A stretch of 64,000 bases of DNA. Origin: Candidatus Binatia bacterium (GTDB taxonomy: Bacteria > Desulfobacterota > Binatia > UBA9968 > JAJDTQ01). Every line of letters starts with the position of its first letter. Position 1 is the first letter of the stretch. A program made the position numbers and the translations under genes. Shown here piece by piece: positions 1 to 8,758 of the stretch. The notes beneath the pieces are model-generated. The model worked only from the letters and a program-made list of their open reading frames with translations, did no database searches and was not told the DNA's origin. The stretch spans positions 4,008,752-4,072,751 of the forward strand of contig OX638375.1 of assembly GCA_951813575.1 (NCBI GenBank), written 5' to 3'.

Positions 1-1
1 G

Positions 2-691
2 ATCGTGGTGGAAGGGGAGATCATCCCGGGCGACACCCGTCCCGAGGGCCCCTTCGGCGAATGGACCGGCTACTACGCCAGTGCCCGCCGGGCCGAGCCG
101 GTGGTGCAACTGAAGGCCTTCTACCACCGGGACGATCCGATCCTCACCAGCGCGCCGCCGTTCCGTCCCACCATCCACGGCATGTACCGCTCCATGCTGC
201 GTTCGGCGATGATCTGGAACGGCGTGGAGAGGGGCGGGGTGCCGGACGTCGTCGGCGTATACGTGCCGCCGCCGGCCCAGCGCTTCATGATCGTGGTCTC
301 CATCCGCCAGCGCTATCCCGGCCACGCCAAGCAGGCGGCGCTCATGGCCGCCCAGTGCCACGCCGGCGCCTACCTTGGCCGCTACGTGGTGGTGGTGGAC
401 GACGACGTGGACATCACCAACCTGAACGAGGTGGTGTGGGCCATGTGCACCCGCTCCAATCCCGAGGAATCCATCGACATCATCCGCCGTACCTGGAGCG
501 GGCCGCTGGACCCCATCATCCCCCGCGACAAGAAGGGCCTCAACTCCCGCGCCATCATCGACGCCACCCGGCCCTTCGAGTGGAAGGACCAGTTCCCGGC
601 GGTGAGCCAGATCGACAAGGAGACCCACGACACAGTGGCCGGCAGGTGGAAGGACGAGCTGGACCGGGTGGTGCGGGGGCACCGGCAATAA
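2..691 (+). CDS. UbiD family decarboxylase, C-terminal part (5' end outside window)
   Basis: Carboxy-terminal half of a UbiD-type (de)carboxylase. Members use prenylated FMN to decarboxylate aromatic or alpha,beta-unsaturated acids. The frame is open from the window edge, so the start lies upstream; about 229 residues are present where full-length members have about 450-500. Family hallmarks seen are the segment EGPFGEWTGYY near the visible start, the strand VVVVDDDVDITN with the following VVWAMCTRSNP, and the closing run DATRPFEWKDQFP. The DDDVD acidic patch is typical of the C-terminal UbiD domain. The substrate cannot be read from this fragment. A GST gene follows 52 bases downstream on the same strand. 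The UbiX-type prenyltransferase that makes the cofactor is not in this window. Confidence 0.88.
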   Translation: MVVEGEIIPGDTRPEGPFGEWTGYYASARRAEPVVQLKAFYHRDDPILTSAPPFRPTIHGMYRSMLRSAMIWNGVERGGVPDVVGVYVPPPAQRFMIVVSIRQRYPGHAKQAALMAAQCHAGAYLGRYVVVVDDDVDITNLNEVVWAMCTRSNPEESIDIIRRTWSGPLDPIIPRDKKGLNSRAIIDATRPFEWKDQFPAVSQIDKETHDTVAGRWKDELDRVVRGHRQ

Positions 692-743
692 GACCACGGA
701 CTGGCGTGGGGGCCGCTCCGCGTCCGCCGGGAAGGAACATGAC

Positions 744-1355
744 ATGAGCGATGCCATCAGGCTGTACGAATTCGCGACCTCGCCCAACTGCCAGCGGGTG
801 AAGGTGGTGCTGGAAGAGAAGGGGCTGGCCTACGAGACGGTTCCCGTGGACCTGCGCAAGAAGGAGCAGAAGGATCCGGAGTACCTCGCCATGAACCCCC
901 ACGGCAAGGTGCCGGTGCTGGTGGACGGCGACACCGTGCTCTACGAGTCGTGCATCATCAACGAGTACCTGGAAGAGAGATACCCGAATCCGTCGTTGCT
1001 GCCCGCCGACCCCTCGGCGCGCGCCCGGATACGCATCCTCATCGACTACGGCATCACCCACACCAACGACAGCCATCAGGCCATCCGCGCGGAGATGATG
1101 AAGCCCGAGGGCGAGCGCGACGCCGACGCCCTGGCCGCGGCCAAGGCCCGGTTTCTCGAAGAGCTGCAACCGCTGGAGCGCGAGCTCGAAGGCCGCGACT
1201 ACATGGCGGGAGACTTCTCGCTGCTCGACGCCGCCCACCTGCCTCGGATCATGCGCCACGTCCAGTGGGGCGTTCTGCCGGACCCGAGCCTGCCGCGCCT
1301 CGATGCTTGGTACCAGCGCATGACCGCGCGTCCGTCTGTCCGTGCCCTTGGCTGA
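744..1355 (+). CDS. Glutathione S-transferase family protein
   Basis: A 203-residue cytosolic GST. The thioredoxin-like N-terminal domain (about residues 4-80) carries the start of the fold LYEFATSPNCQRVKVV, the cis-proline loop GKVPVLVDG and the glutathione-contacting YESCIINEYL. An all-helical C-terminal domain follows, with the conserved N-capping segment FSLLDAAHLPRI. SPNC at the first helix suggests Ser or Cys rather than Tyr activation. The ATG is preceded by AAGGA at about 8 bases. The 3' end overlaps the next gene by 14 bases, which suggests co-transcription and possible translational coupling. The physiological substrate is unknown. Confidence 0.88.
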   Translation: MSDAIRLYEFATSPNCQRVKVVLEEKGLAYETVPVDLRKKEQKDPEYLAMNPHGKVPVLVDGDTVLYESCIINEYLEERYPNPSLLPADPSARARIRILIDYGITHTNDSHQAIRAEMMKPEGERDADALAAAKARFLEELQPLERELEGRDYMAGDFSLLDAAHLPRIMRHVQWGVLPDPSLPRLDAWYQRMTARPSVRALG

Positions 1356-2484
1356 TTCCCCACGGATCGTCCTCCTCGGCATCGGCCACACAAACGCCCA
1401 TGTCCTGGACATGTGGCGGCGTGAGCCCATCCCGGGCGCCCGCCTCGTGTGCGTGTCGAGTTTCGCCGCCGCCACCTATTCCGGCATGCTGCCCGGCACC
1501 CTTTCGGGCCAGTACCCGCCCGGCAAGCTGGAGATCGACCTGCGGAGCCTCGCCCACGCGGCCAGGGCCGAGCTGGTGGTGGAGCCGGCCCTGAGCGTGG
1601 ACATGGAGAGCCGGACCGTGCGTTTCGAGAAGCATGAGCCGGTCCCGTTCGACGTCCTCTCGGTGGGCGCCGGCTCGGTGCCCAACCGCGCCGGCATCGA
1701 CGTGTCCGCCGGCGCCTGGGTCCCGATCAAGCCCATGCAGACCTTCCTGATGCGCCTCTACGAGCGCCTGCAGGAGCTGAGCCGGCGGGGTCGCGAGGAA
1801 CTACGGGTACTGGTCATCGGCGGCGGGGTGGGCGGCATGGAGATCAGCCTGTGCCTGCCCGCTTACCTGCGCCGTGTACTGGGTGAGACAAGCCACGCCA
1901 TCGCCATCGTGGACGCAGGGGAACGCATCGGCGGCGGTTTGGCGCCGCCGGCCTTGCGCAGGGCCGAGGCGTTGCTGGCGGTCAGGGGAGTCGAGGTGAT
2001 CACGGGTAACCGGATCACCCGCATCGAGGATCGGGAAGCCGTCTGCGCGGACGGTCGCCGCATCGCCGCGGACCTCGTGGTGCTGGCCGCCGGCGCCGCT
2101 CCGCCTCCTTTGGTGGAGAACATGACCCTGCCGAAGGACCTCAGGGGCTTCCTGCTCACCCGCGATACGCTCCAGTCCACCGGTTCGACCGAGGTTTTCG
2201 CTGTAGGCGACAGCGGCACCCTGGCGGGCGCCGCTGTGCCCAAGGCAGGCGTGTACGCCGTCCGCCAGGGCCCGGTCCTGTGGCGGAACATCGGCGCCCT
2301 GGTGCGCGGCGAGTCGCTGTCTTCCTACGAGCCGCAGCACGACTTCCTGCGCCTCCTCAACACCGGCGACGGCAAGGCGTTGATGGACTACAAGGGATGG
2401 TCCGCCCACGCCCGCTGGTGCTGGCGCCTCAAGGACTACCTGGACAGCCGCTTCATGGCGCGGTTCCGGGTCACCCGCGGCTGA
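1342..2484 (+). CDS. FAD-dependent pyridine nucleotide-disulfide oxidoreductase (SelD-associated type)
   Basis: A 380-residue flavoprotein resembling NDH-2-like reductases, in particular the family also found fused N-terminally to selenophosphate synthetase. The first Rossmann strand is IVLLGIGHTNAHVL, followed by the family-typical YSGMLPGTLSGQY. A second nucleotide-binding motif, VLVIGGGVGGMEISL, sits near residue 155. The FAD-closing strand EVFAVGDSGTL is near residue 288. No CxxC redox pair is visible, so thiol chemistry is not supported. The start is a GTG inside the end of the upstream GST gene, without a clear Shine-Dalgarno; translational coupling is likely. No selD gene is present in the window. 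Confidence 0.8.
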   Translation: MPLADSPRIVLLGIGHTNAHVLDMWRREPIPGARLVCVSSFAAATYSGMLPGTLSGQYPPGKLEIDLRSLAHAARAELVVEPALSVDMESRTVRFEKHEPVPFDVLSVGAGSVPNRAGIDVSAGAWVPIKPMQTFLMRLYERLQELSRRGREELRVLVIGGGVGGMEISLCLPAYLRRVLGETSHAIAIVDAGERIGGGLAPPALRRAEALLAVRGVEVITGNRITRIEDREAVCADGRRIAADLVVLAAGAAPPPLVENMTLPKDLRGFLLTRDTLQSTGSTEVFAVGDSGTLAGAAVPKAGVYAVRQGPVLWRNIGALVRGESLSSYEPQHDFLRLLNTGDGKALMDYKGWSAHARWCWRLKDYLDSRFMARFRVTRG

Positions 2485-2921
2485 ACGGGCTCGCCCATCG
2501 TTCCGGACAGGCAAAGTATAGCGGAGCCCGTTCCGTAAGCCCCTGACGTGCCAGTGGACACGAGGCAGCATGAGTCGTCGCAATGGGCCGTTACGTGCTC
2601 CCGACGCTCGCAGTAGGCTGCGATCGTTGATTGAGCGGCCATCCTTCGACTGAGGCTCGGCAATACGCCCGCGCAAGGTCTACTTTAGCCTCCACGCGTC
2701 AGTTGATTGCATTCACGCTGGGGAGACGATATTAGTTGGTCGGAACGGACCGAACTGGTGGATGAGGAGAAGTGGAACTCAGCGAAGGAGAAAAACAGCC
2801 CTCTGAACCGTTGAAGTCGAAGCCTTTATGCGCCAGGGTCTCGGGATATAGCGGAGACCGGCGTGACATCTTCGTTCTCCAGTTCCTTTCTGGGTTTCTG
2901 TTGAACCGTTTTCATCCTGCT
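2485..2921. other. Gene-free junction at the left edge of the accessory island
   Basis: No convincing gene is seen here. Immediately after the reductase stop codon an inverted repeat, gaacgggctc (2483-2492) and gagcccgttc (2524-2533), could form a weak hairpin with a 31-base loop. It lacks a T-run, so a terminator role is uncertain. Base composition drops visibly in GC to the right of about 2,690, where the island starts. A short plus-strand open frame in 2772-3095 overlaps the IS remnant and shows no coding features. Confidence 0.5.
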
Positions 2922-3047
2922 CTATTCCTTACGCACGCGGTAAAGAGTCACTTCGCTGACCCCGATTTCTCGAATCGTATCCGAAATAGCCAGCCCGCGG
3001 GTCCGCAGAACATCACCTTGCCTGAACTTCGCGACGCACTCCTGCGG
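2922..3047 (-). pseudogene. IS3-family transposase OrfA remnant
   Basis: Read on the minus strand, these 42 codons include VAKFRQGDVL, then TIREIGVSEVTLYRVRKE and a stop. This matches the helix-turn-helix region of IS3-group OrfA proteins, whose usual wording is VAKLRQ(V/A)DVL...AIRxIGVTExTYYRWR. The frame is closed upstream by a stop at 3048-3050, and the IS3 OrfA coiled coil, OrfB and inverted repeats are all missing. It is therefore a decayed scar. It sits directly before the first gene of the accessory island and may mark the path by which the island arrived. Confidence 0.72.
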
Positions 3048-3114
3048 CTAGTAGTTCCCTTTACCATCCTGGTCTTCCTCCCAACCGTATCCTGATTCAG
3101 GAGGGATCTGTGGC

Positions 3115-5454
3115 ATGACCGACGAATATCTAGGCCCCGTCGTCTCCGGCGATGAGATCACATCCGAGCTCAGACGACGGAAAAGCAAAGATGTGTATAA
3201 GTCTGTCTCGGCTTCGTCGAAGAAGCTCATCGCCGAAAAGGTGAAGCTGGAAGAAGCTGACGGCTGGCGGACGGTCCGAAAGAACGCGAAGTCAACACGT
3301 ATGGCCAAGTCGAAGCCCGCGGACGAGCAACTCGAGGACGAAGTCTGGAGCATCCTAGCCCAGATGGGTTTCAAGGAAATGAGCAAAGGGCGCCAGTTCA
3401 CTATCGCCGTTGAAGATGGCCTGCCGTCCCGCCAGATCGATGTGTTCGCCAAGGACGACGAGACCGTCATTGTCGTCGAGTGCACGCGGCGCGACACGCC
3501 GGGCAAGAAGAGCATGACGCAGCTGATTGAGAAGATTGGGGCAATCCGCGATAACCTGCTCAAGTCCATCCGCAAGGCCTACGGCCAGCAGGCCAAGTTC
3601 AAAGTAAAATATGTCATCGCCACCAGAAACATCTCGTGGGCGGATGTGGACCTTGCCAAGTGCAAGGCAGCGCAGATTGCGGTGATCACGGACGGCGAGC
3701 TCGCGTACTATTCGGCGCTTGTGCAGTACCTCAAGCACGCGGCACGCTACCAGTTTTTGGGCCATATGTTTGGCGGCCAAAAGATTGACGGTCTAGCCAG
3801 AAAAGTCGTAGCGACTCGCGGCAAGATGGGCGGCGACAAATTCTACACTTTTCTCATCCGCCCCGATGACCTCTTGAAGATCGCCTATGTCGGCCACAAG
3901 GCCAGCCGAGACATCGATAATTTGGAAACTTACCAGCGTATGCTCCAGCCGCGCCGGCTGCAGAAGATTGCAGAGTACATCAATGGCGGCGGCAAATTTC
4001 CAACGAATATCGTCGTCAACCTGAAGACCGGCAAGAAGACCGAATTGCGGTTCGATGTGATGGGGAATGACGGCGAGGAGACCTTGGGTACACTTCATCT
4101 ACCCCTGAACTATGCGTCGGCATGGATCATCGATGGCCAGCATAGGCTCTACGCCTACGCCTACACCAATGCACGTGGGAAAGAGGGTTTCAAGCAGGAC
4201 TCGACGGTCTTGCCTGTACTCGCTTATGAGAACCTCCCTGCCGACAAGGAGATGAACCTCTTCATCGATATCAACAGCAAGCAGGTCAAGGTGAGCACAA
4301 GCCTGTTGGTTGAGCTCTACGCAGACCTGCATTGGTGTTCATCCGACCCTGAAGAAGCGTTCCAGGCCCTCCTCTCTCGTATCGCTTCCCGTCTTAACAG
4401 CGAGAGGACCTCACCGCTTCACGACCGCATGGTCCTCACCGGAAAGAAAAAGACACAGTATCGGTGCCTGACACAGACTTCGATCCGAGACGGTCTCGAC
4501 GTTGCCAAGCTATTGGGAACGGTTAGCAAAGGCGCAATTGTGCCGGGGCCGCTGTCCACGGGCAACGCGGATGACTATGACGTGAACCTCAAGAAAGGTC
4601 TATCCGTGCTTTCGGAGTGCTTCCGGATGTTCTCGACCGAGTTAACGAGCCACTGGAAGCTTGGCGATGGTCCGGGAGGCTATCTGTGCACGAATAACGG
4701 CATCCGGGCGCTGTTTCATGTTATCAAAGACATTGCTGACCATATCCGGCAAAAGGACGCTACGGATCTTTATCTGTTCAATGCCGATGAGACGTTCTCC
4801 AAAATAATGCCTTATCTTCAGGTGCTGATCGACTATTTCAAGAGTCCCGCTGGCCAAGAAATTCAATCTTTCCGGCGCATCGGCTCGTCCCTGACTGCCG
4901 TTCGGCGCCAAGCTTATGGCATGGAGGTCCAGATCCAGAAACAAGTTCCTAATTTCAGCCCACCAGGGTTGCGGGAGTACCTCGAGTCCCGGGACGAGGC
5001 GGGCACCGATGAGGCCCTTACGAAGGTACTCCGAATTCAGAAGAGAATATTTGACTATGTCATTGGCGTTTTGAAAACAAACTATGGAACGCAAGAAAAA
5101 GCTTGGTGGGTCCAGGGAGTACCGTCAAAAATTCGCGTAGATTGCACTAGCAGGTGGGAGGAAAAGAACCGTGAAGGTGAGGAGGAGGGTCAACTTTACC
5201 TCCAGAACTACATCGACATCTGTATTCATAATTGGGACTTGGTGAAAGACGTAATGTCGCTTGGTGTCAGTGACAAAGAAAACAAAAAGCAAAATACGAA
5301 GTGGATTCGCGACCTCAACGATATACGCAACAAAGTCGCCCATCCTGAGCAAGGCGTATTGACCGCGGACCAAGTCGCGCTAGTTGGAGACATTTACGAC
5401 AAGGTGGAGGAGTATTTCCCTGAGGATCGGTCGCCGGAGGTGGCCGTTGCGTAG
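3115..5454 (+). CDS. Nuclease-like / DGQHR-domain / HEPN protein, first gene of candidate defence operon
   Basis: A 779-residue multidomain protein. Residues about 68-200 look like a restriction-endonuclease fold, with RQIDVFA (D109) followed by VIVVECTRR (E122). The usual lysine of the ExK motif is replaced (E-C-T), so catalytic ability is uncertain. Residues about 240-560 form a DGQHR domain, with IIDGQHRLYAY (D340-R344); this motif is known from DndB and related proteins of DNA-modification systems. The C-terminus resembles a Swt1-type HEPN helical domain with R738NKVAH743, matching the HEPN Rx4H signature. AGGAGGG lies 9 bases before the ATG. A radical SAM gene follows after 105 bases and a GHKL ATPase gene after that. 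The three domains suggest sensing or modification control coupled to an RNase-like effector; this is inference. Confidence 0.78.
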   Translation: MTDEYLGPVVSGDEITSELRRRKSKDVYKSVSASSKKLIAEKVKLEEADGWRTVRKNAKSTRMAKSKPADEQLEDEVWSILAQMGFKEMSKGRQFTIAVEDGLPSRQIDVFAKDDETVIVVECTRRDTPGKKSMTQLIEKIGAIRDNLLKSIRKAYGQQAKFKVKYVIATRNISWADVDLAKCKAAQIAVITDGELAYYSALVQYLKHAARYQFLGHMFGGQKIDGLARKVVATRGKMGGDKFYTFLIRPDDLLKIAYVGHKASRDIDNLETYQRMLQPRRLQKIAEYINGGGKFPTNIVVNLKTGKKTELRFDVMGNDGEETLGTLHLPLNYASAWIIDGQHRLYAYAYTNARGKEGFKQDSTVLPVLAYENLPADKEMNLFIDINSKQVKVSTSLLVELYADLHWCSSDPEEAFQALLSRIASRLNSERTSPLHDRMVLTGKKKTQYRCLTQTSIRDGLDVAKLLGTVSKGAIVPGPLSTGNADDYDVNLKKGLSVLSECFRMFSTELTSHWKLGDGPGGYLCTNNGIRALFHVIKDIADHIRQKDATDLYLFNADETFSKIMPYLQVLIDYFKSPAGQEIQSFRRIGSSLTAVRRQAYGMEVQIQKQVPNFSPPGLREYLESRDEAGTDEALTKVLRIQKRIFDYVIGVLKTNYGTQEKAWWVQGVPSKIRVDCTSRWEEKNREGEEEGQLYLQNYIDICIHNWDLVKDVMSLGVSDKENKKQNTKWIRDLNDIRNKVAHPEQGVLTADQVALVGDIYDKVEEYFPEDRSPEVAVA

Positions 5455-5559
5455 CCTGCGCCACCCCGCTTCGGGAAAGGGTGGCAGGGTCCAGCAGAGG
5501 CTGGTTCCACAAGCCCCAGCTCTCTAGTTGGGTGTAAAGGACTCGAATCGAGGCAGGGT

Positions 5560-7188
5560 ATGGCCAACAAGAATATTCTTCTCGTCGAACCCGGCTACCG
5601 GAACAAATACCCACCGCTTGGGCTGATGAAGATTGCCCAGTATCACGGCCCGAGCGGCAAGAAGGACAATGTTCGCTTTGTTAAGGGTGAGGATCCCTCC
5701 GCCCGAGACACGGCTTGGGACCGAGTCTATATCACCACCTTGTTCTCCTTCGAGTGGGAGCGTACTGCGCGCAGCATCGACTATGCGCTTCACTTGGTCG
5801 GCGGCCAGGCGCATCGCGTCTTTGTCGGCGGGATTGCCGCTTCACTGATGCATGAAAAATATGTGGCCGCGCCACAGTGGCGCGGCGTGCGTTTCATCCA
5901 GGGGTTGTTAGGCGACGCGCCGGCTATTTCGCTTCGTCTCGACCCGTTCGAAGAAGAGCTTTACGCGGATGATGTAAGCGGCAAGCCGATTGAGGATCTA
6001 GTACCTGATTACAGCATTCTGGAGCAAATCGGCTACGAGTACCCTGTATCAGATGCCTACTTCACCTACGCCTCACGCGGTTGCGTCAGAAAGTGTGCGT
6101 TCTGCGGTGTACCGAAGCTTGAAGGTGGTCAAAGGGACACAAACTCGCTGAGCGAGGTCATTGAGGGGGTCAGTCGTCTTTACGGCGAGAAGCGCGACCT
6201 GATCCTGATGGATAACAACGTCGTCGCTTCCGCCAACTTCAAGGACATCGTCGCGGAGATCATTGATCTTGGTTTTGAACGAGGGGCGACACTCAAGCGT
6301 GGACGCTACGAGCTTCAGCGCCGGGTGGACTTCAACCAGGGTGTCGATGCCCGAATTCTCTGCAAGAATTCGATGTACTTGCAGCAACTGTCACGCATTG
6401 CGCTGAAGCCATTGCGGATTGCTTTCGACCATCTTGGGGTCAAGAAGCCGTATGTGCAGGCGATCCGCTTTGCAGCCGAGGCGGGAATTACAGGGCTATC
6501 GAACTATATGCTCTATAACTTTCATGATAGCCCGAGCGATCTCTTTGAACGGATGCGTCTCAATGTGACACTGAACGAGGAACTTGGGATTCGGATTTTC
6601 TCTTTCCCGATGCGCTATCAGCCGGTGACCCGACCGGATAGAGGCCATGTGGGTGGGAACTGGAATTCCTATTATCTTCGGTCGATGCAGGTCATCCTCC
6701 AGGCGACCCACGGGATTGTTAGCGGGGCGCCAGAGTTCTTCAGGAAAGCGTTCGGTGACACTTACGAGGAATTCGAGGGGATTCTGTTCCGGCCACACCA
6801 CTTCATCTTCAACCGGGACTGGTATGAGCAGTTTGATGGTCGTTCGGAATTCGAGTCTTTCCAGGCCGCGATGGGCGCGCTGTCGGCCGATGAGCGCACC
6901 GATCTCCTCGAATATCTGTGCAGTCGCGATAGAAGTGACTATGCGCGCGACCTAAGTATGCTTACCGGTCGCAGGTTACGGGAGGCCGTACGATATTTCG
7001 TGCCGATGTCCAAGGCTGATGAGGCACGGATCTGGGAGGTACAAAAGCGTCGGCGGGCCGCGGACGTTAATGCCTATCTGGTGCCGGAGGATGAGCTCGT
7101 GGAAGATGCGGCGCTGACGGACCAGGATGTACAACCGGGTACAAGGGCAGGGCAAGAACTGAAGCACACAACGCAAGTCTATGCGTAG
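5560..7188 (+). CDS. Radical SAM protein with N-terminal cobalamin-binding-like region
   Basis: A 542-residue enzyme. The iron-sulfur cluster motif is C175-VRK-C179-AF-C182, the CxxxCxxC of radical SAM proteins. The N-terminal region (NILLVEPGYRNKYPPLGLMK) resembles the start of B12-binding domains that precede many radical SAM cores. However, the DxHxxG motif that ligates cobalamin is not evident, so B12 use is uncertain. Residues about 165-420 make the partial TIM barrel, and the remaining 120 residues are unassigned. The target (DNA, RNA, protein or small molecule) cannot be read. It lies between the DGQHR/HEPN gene and the GHKL ATPase gene and overlaps the latter by 8 bases. It is not a viperin by motif order. 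Confidence 0.82.
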   Translation: MANKNILLVEPGYRNKYPPLGLMKIAQYHGPSGKKDNVRFVKGEDPSARDTAWDRVYITTLFSFEWERTARSIDYALHLVGGQAHRVFVGGIAASLMHEKYVAAPQWRGVRFIQGLLGDAPAISLRLDPFEEELYADDVSGKPIEDLVPDYSILEQIGYEYPVSDAYFTYASRGCVRKCAFCGVPKLEGGQRDTNSLSEVIEGVSRLYGEKRDLILMDNNVVASANFKDIVAEIIDLGFERGATLKRGRYELQRRVDFNQGVDARILCKNSMYLQQLSRIALKPLRIAFDHLGVKKPYVQAIRFAAEAGITGLSNYMLYNFHDSPSDLFERMRLNVTLNEELGIRIFSFPMRYQPVTRPDRGHVGGNWNSYYLRSMQVILQATHGIVSGAPEFFRKAFGDTYEEFEGILFRPHHFIFNRDWYEQFDGRSEFESFQAAMGALSADERTDLLEYLCSRDRSDYARDLSMLTGRRLREAVRYFVPMSKADEARIWEVQKRRRAADVNAYLVPEDELVEDAALTDQDVQPGTRAGQELKHTTQVYA

Positions 7189-8758
7189 GAACGGTGGGGG
7201 GGTTGAAGGGATGATCGAGGCTAAAAGGGCCGACGATGAGGGGCTTGTAGAGCCTGAGATTATCGTAGGCAAGGAGGTACTGGAGCTCTTGAGTAGCTCC
7301 ATGTATGTCAACCCGCTCTCGATCTTCCGGGAGTATGTGCAAAACGCCGCCGACGCCATCGATGATGCTGTGGCGTCGGGCCTATTGCGTTCCATCAGTG
7401 ACGGGCGGATCGAGATCAATCTCGATCATATCGACCGTCGGGTCGTGATCCGCGACAATGGAATGGGTCTGTCAAATAAGGACTTCTCCGCGCGTATGCT
7501 ATCCATTGGCGCGAGCGAGAAACGAGGTACGGATGCGCGGGGTTTCCGCGGTGTGGGCCGCCTTTCGGGGCTGGGCTATGTGCAACAGCTCCTGTTCCGC
7601 TCCAGGACCAAGGGAGATACAAAGGTCATGGAAGCGATGTGGGACGGACGCTTGGTCAAGCGGATGCTAGCGACAACCGACAGCGATACCGACCTGCGAA
7701 CGATTGTGAGAGAGGCCGTTACATTGAAGCGGCTCGATCCGGAGGACTATCCTGCTCATTTCTTTGAGGTGGAGCTCGTCAAGCCGCGCCGGATTGCCAA
7801 CGACCGGCTCTTGAATGAACTGGAGATCGAATCCTTCATCGGTCAGGTTTGTCCGTGCCCGTTCTCGCCCGAGTTTTCGTTCGGACGCGAGATAGTGGCG
7901 CTCCTCGAGTCTCACGGACGGGCAGGTGACTCCTATAAGATCCACATTAATGGCGCGGAAGCGCCGGTTTATCGGCCCCATCGCGATGAGGTTGTGTATT
8001 CGGACACCAAGAAAGCGGCGCTGCGCAGTCTTAAGTCATTCGAGATCGAGAACATCGATGCTGATCTTGCCGCCGTAGGGTGGCTCGTCCACCATGATTA
8101 TCAAGGCACGATCCCGGTCTCCCAGGGTGTTCGCGGTCTCCGCGCTCGTGTAGGCAATATCCAGGTCGGCCATGATCGTCTTTTTGTTGAGATATTTCCT
8201 GAGGAGCGTTTCTGTTCTTGGGCGATTGGCGAGGTTCACGTCCTAGATGCGCGGGTCGCGCCGAACGGACGACGGGATGAGTTCGAAGTCAGCGCACACT
8301 TGGACAACCTCATTGCCCATTTGCGCCCCGTGGGGGCTGAGATCGCGCGTGAATGCCGCGTCTCCTCTCAACAGCGAAACCGTCTCAAAACATTCGAGCT
8401 TGGCGCTGACAAGGTTTATGAGAAGCTAGACGTGATCAAGCAAGGTGCCGTCTCGGAGCGCTACGCGAAGTCCATCAGAGCCGAGATCGGTACTCTGCTG
8501 TCCGAAATGAGAAAGGCAGCGGATTTTGATCTATTCGAGGACGACCACCGTGGCGCGCTCAGGGGTCGTCTTGCCTCTATCGAAGAGGCAGTCGATGCTC
8601 ACACGACGAAGGTTGATGGCGACATCCTCGAAAGGCTTCCTGCACGCAAAAGGGCGACCTACAAAGAAGTCTTTGACCTCGTTTACGAGTGCTCTGTGAA
8701 CCAAGTGGCTGCCAAGAGCCTAATTGATCGAATGCTCAATCGACTCTCCCGGTTCTAG
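7181..8758 (+). CDS. GHKL (Hsp90-like) ATPase, third gene of candidate defence operon
   Basis: A 525-residue ATPase of the Hsp90/MutL/histidine-kinase fold. The N box is EYVQNAADAID (about residues 51-61), the G1 box is RDNGMGLS (about 91-98), and the glycine lid is GFRGVGRLSGLGY (about 121-133). This is the arrangement of Hsp90-like rather than sensor-kinase proteins, and no HisKA or receiver domain is present. The C-terminal 150 residues are probably helical (AEIGTLLSEMRKAADFDLF). Two starts are possible: ATG 7181, which overlaps the radical SAM gene, or ATG 7211 just after GAAGGG; I give the longer form. Stop codons of this gene and the convergent NYN gene overlap in a single CTAG. It may act as an ATP-driven switch or clamp for the system. 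Confidence 0.83.
   Translation: MRRNGGGVEGMIEAKRADDEGLVEPEIIVGKEVLELLSSSMYVNPLSIFREYVQNAADAIDDAVASGLLRSISDGRIEINLDHIDRRVVIRDNGMGLSNKDFSARMLSIGASEKRGTDARGFRGVGRLSGLGYVQQLLFRSRTKGDTKVMEAMWDGRLVKRMLATTDSDTDLRTIVREAVTLKRLDPEDYPAHFFEVELVKPRRIANDRLLNELEIESFIGQVCPCPFSPEFSFGREIVALLESHGRAGDSYKIHINGAEAPVYRPHRDEVVYSDTKKAALRSLKSFEIENIDADLAAVGWLVHHDYQGTIPVSQGVRGLRARVGNIQVGHDRLFVEIFPEERFCSWAIGEVHVLDARVAPNGRRDEFEVSAHLDNLIAHLRPVGAEIARECRVSSQQRNRLKTFELGADKVYEKLDVIKQGAVSERYAKSIRAEIGTLLSEMRKAADFDLFEDDHRGALRGRLASIEEAVDAHTTKVDGDILERLPARKRATYKEVFDLVYECSVNQVAAKSLIDRMLNRLSRF

Noticed and set aside
2483-2533. Rho-independent terminator after the disulfide reductase gene
   Set aside because: The 10-base arms are 31 bases apart and no T-run follows; kept only as a note in the junction entry.
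2772-3095. Plus-strand open frame of 107 codons before the island genes
   Set aside because: It lies antisense to the recognisable IS3 OrfA remnant and has no conserved-looking residues or ribosome site.
5560-7188. Prokaryotic viperin
   Set aside because: The protein is longer, has an N-terminal domain before the cluster motif, and its neighbours are not nucleotide kinases.
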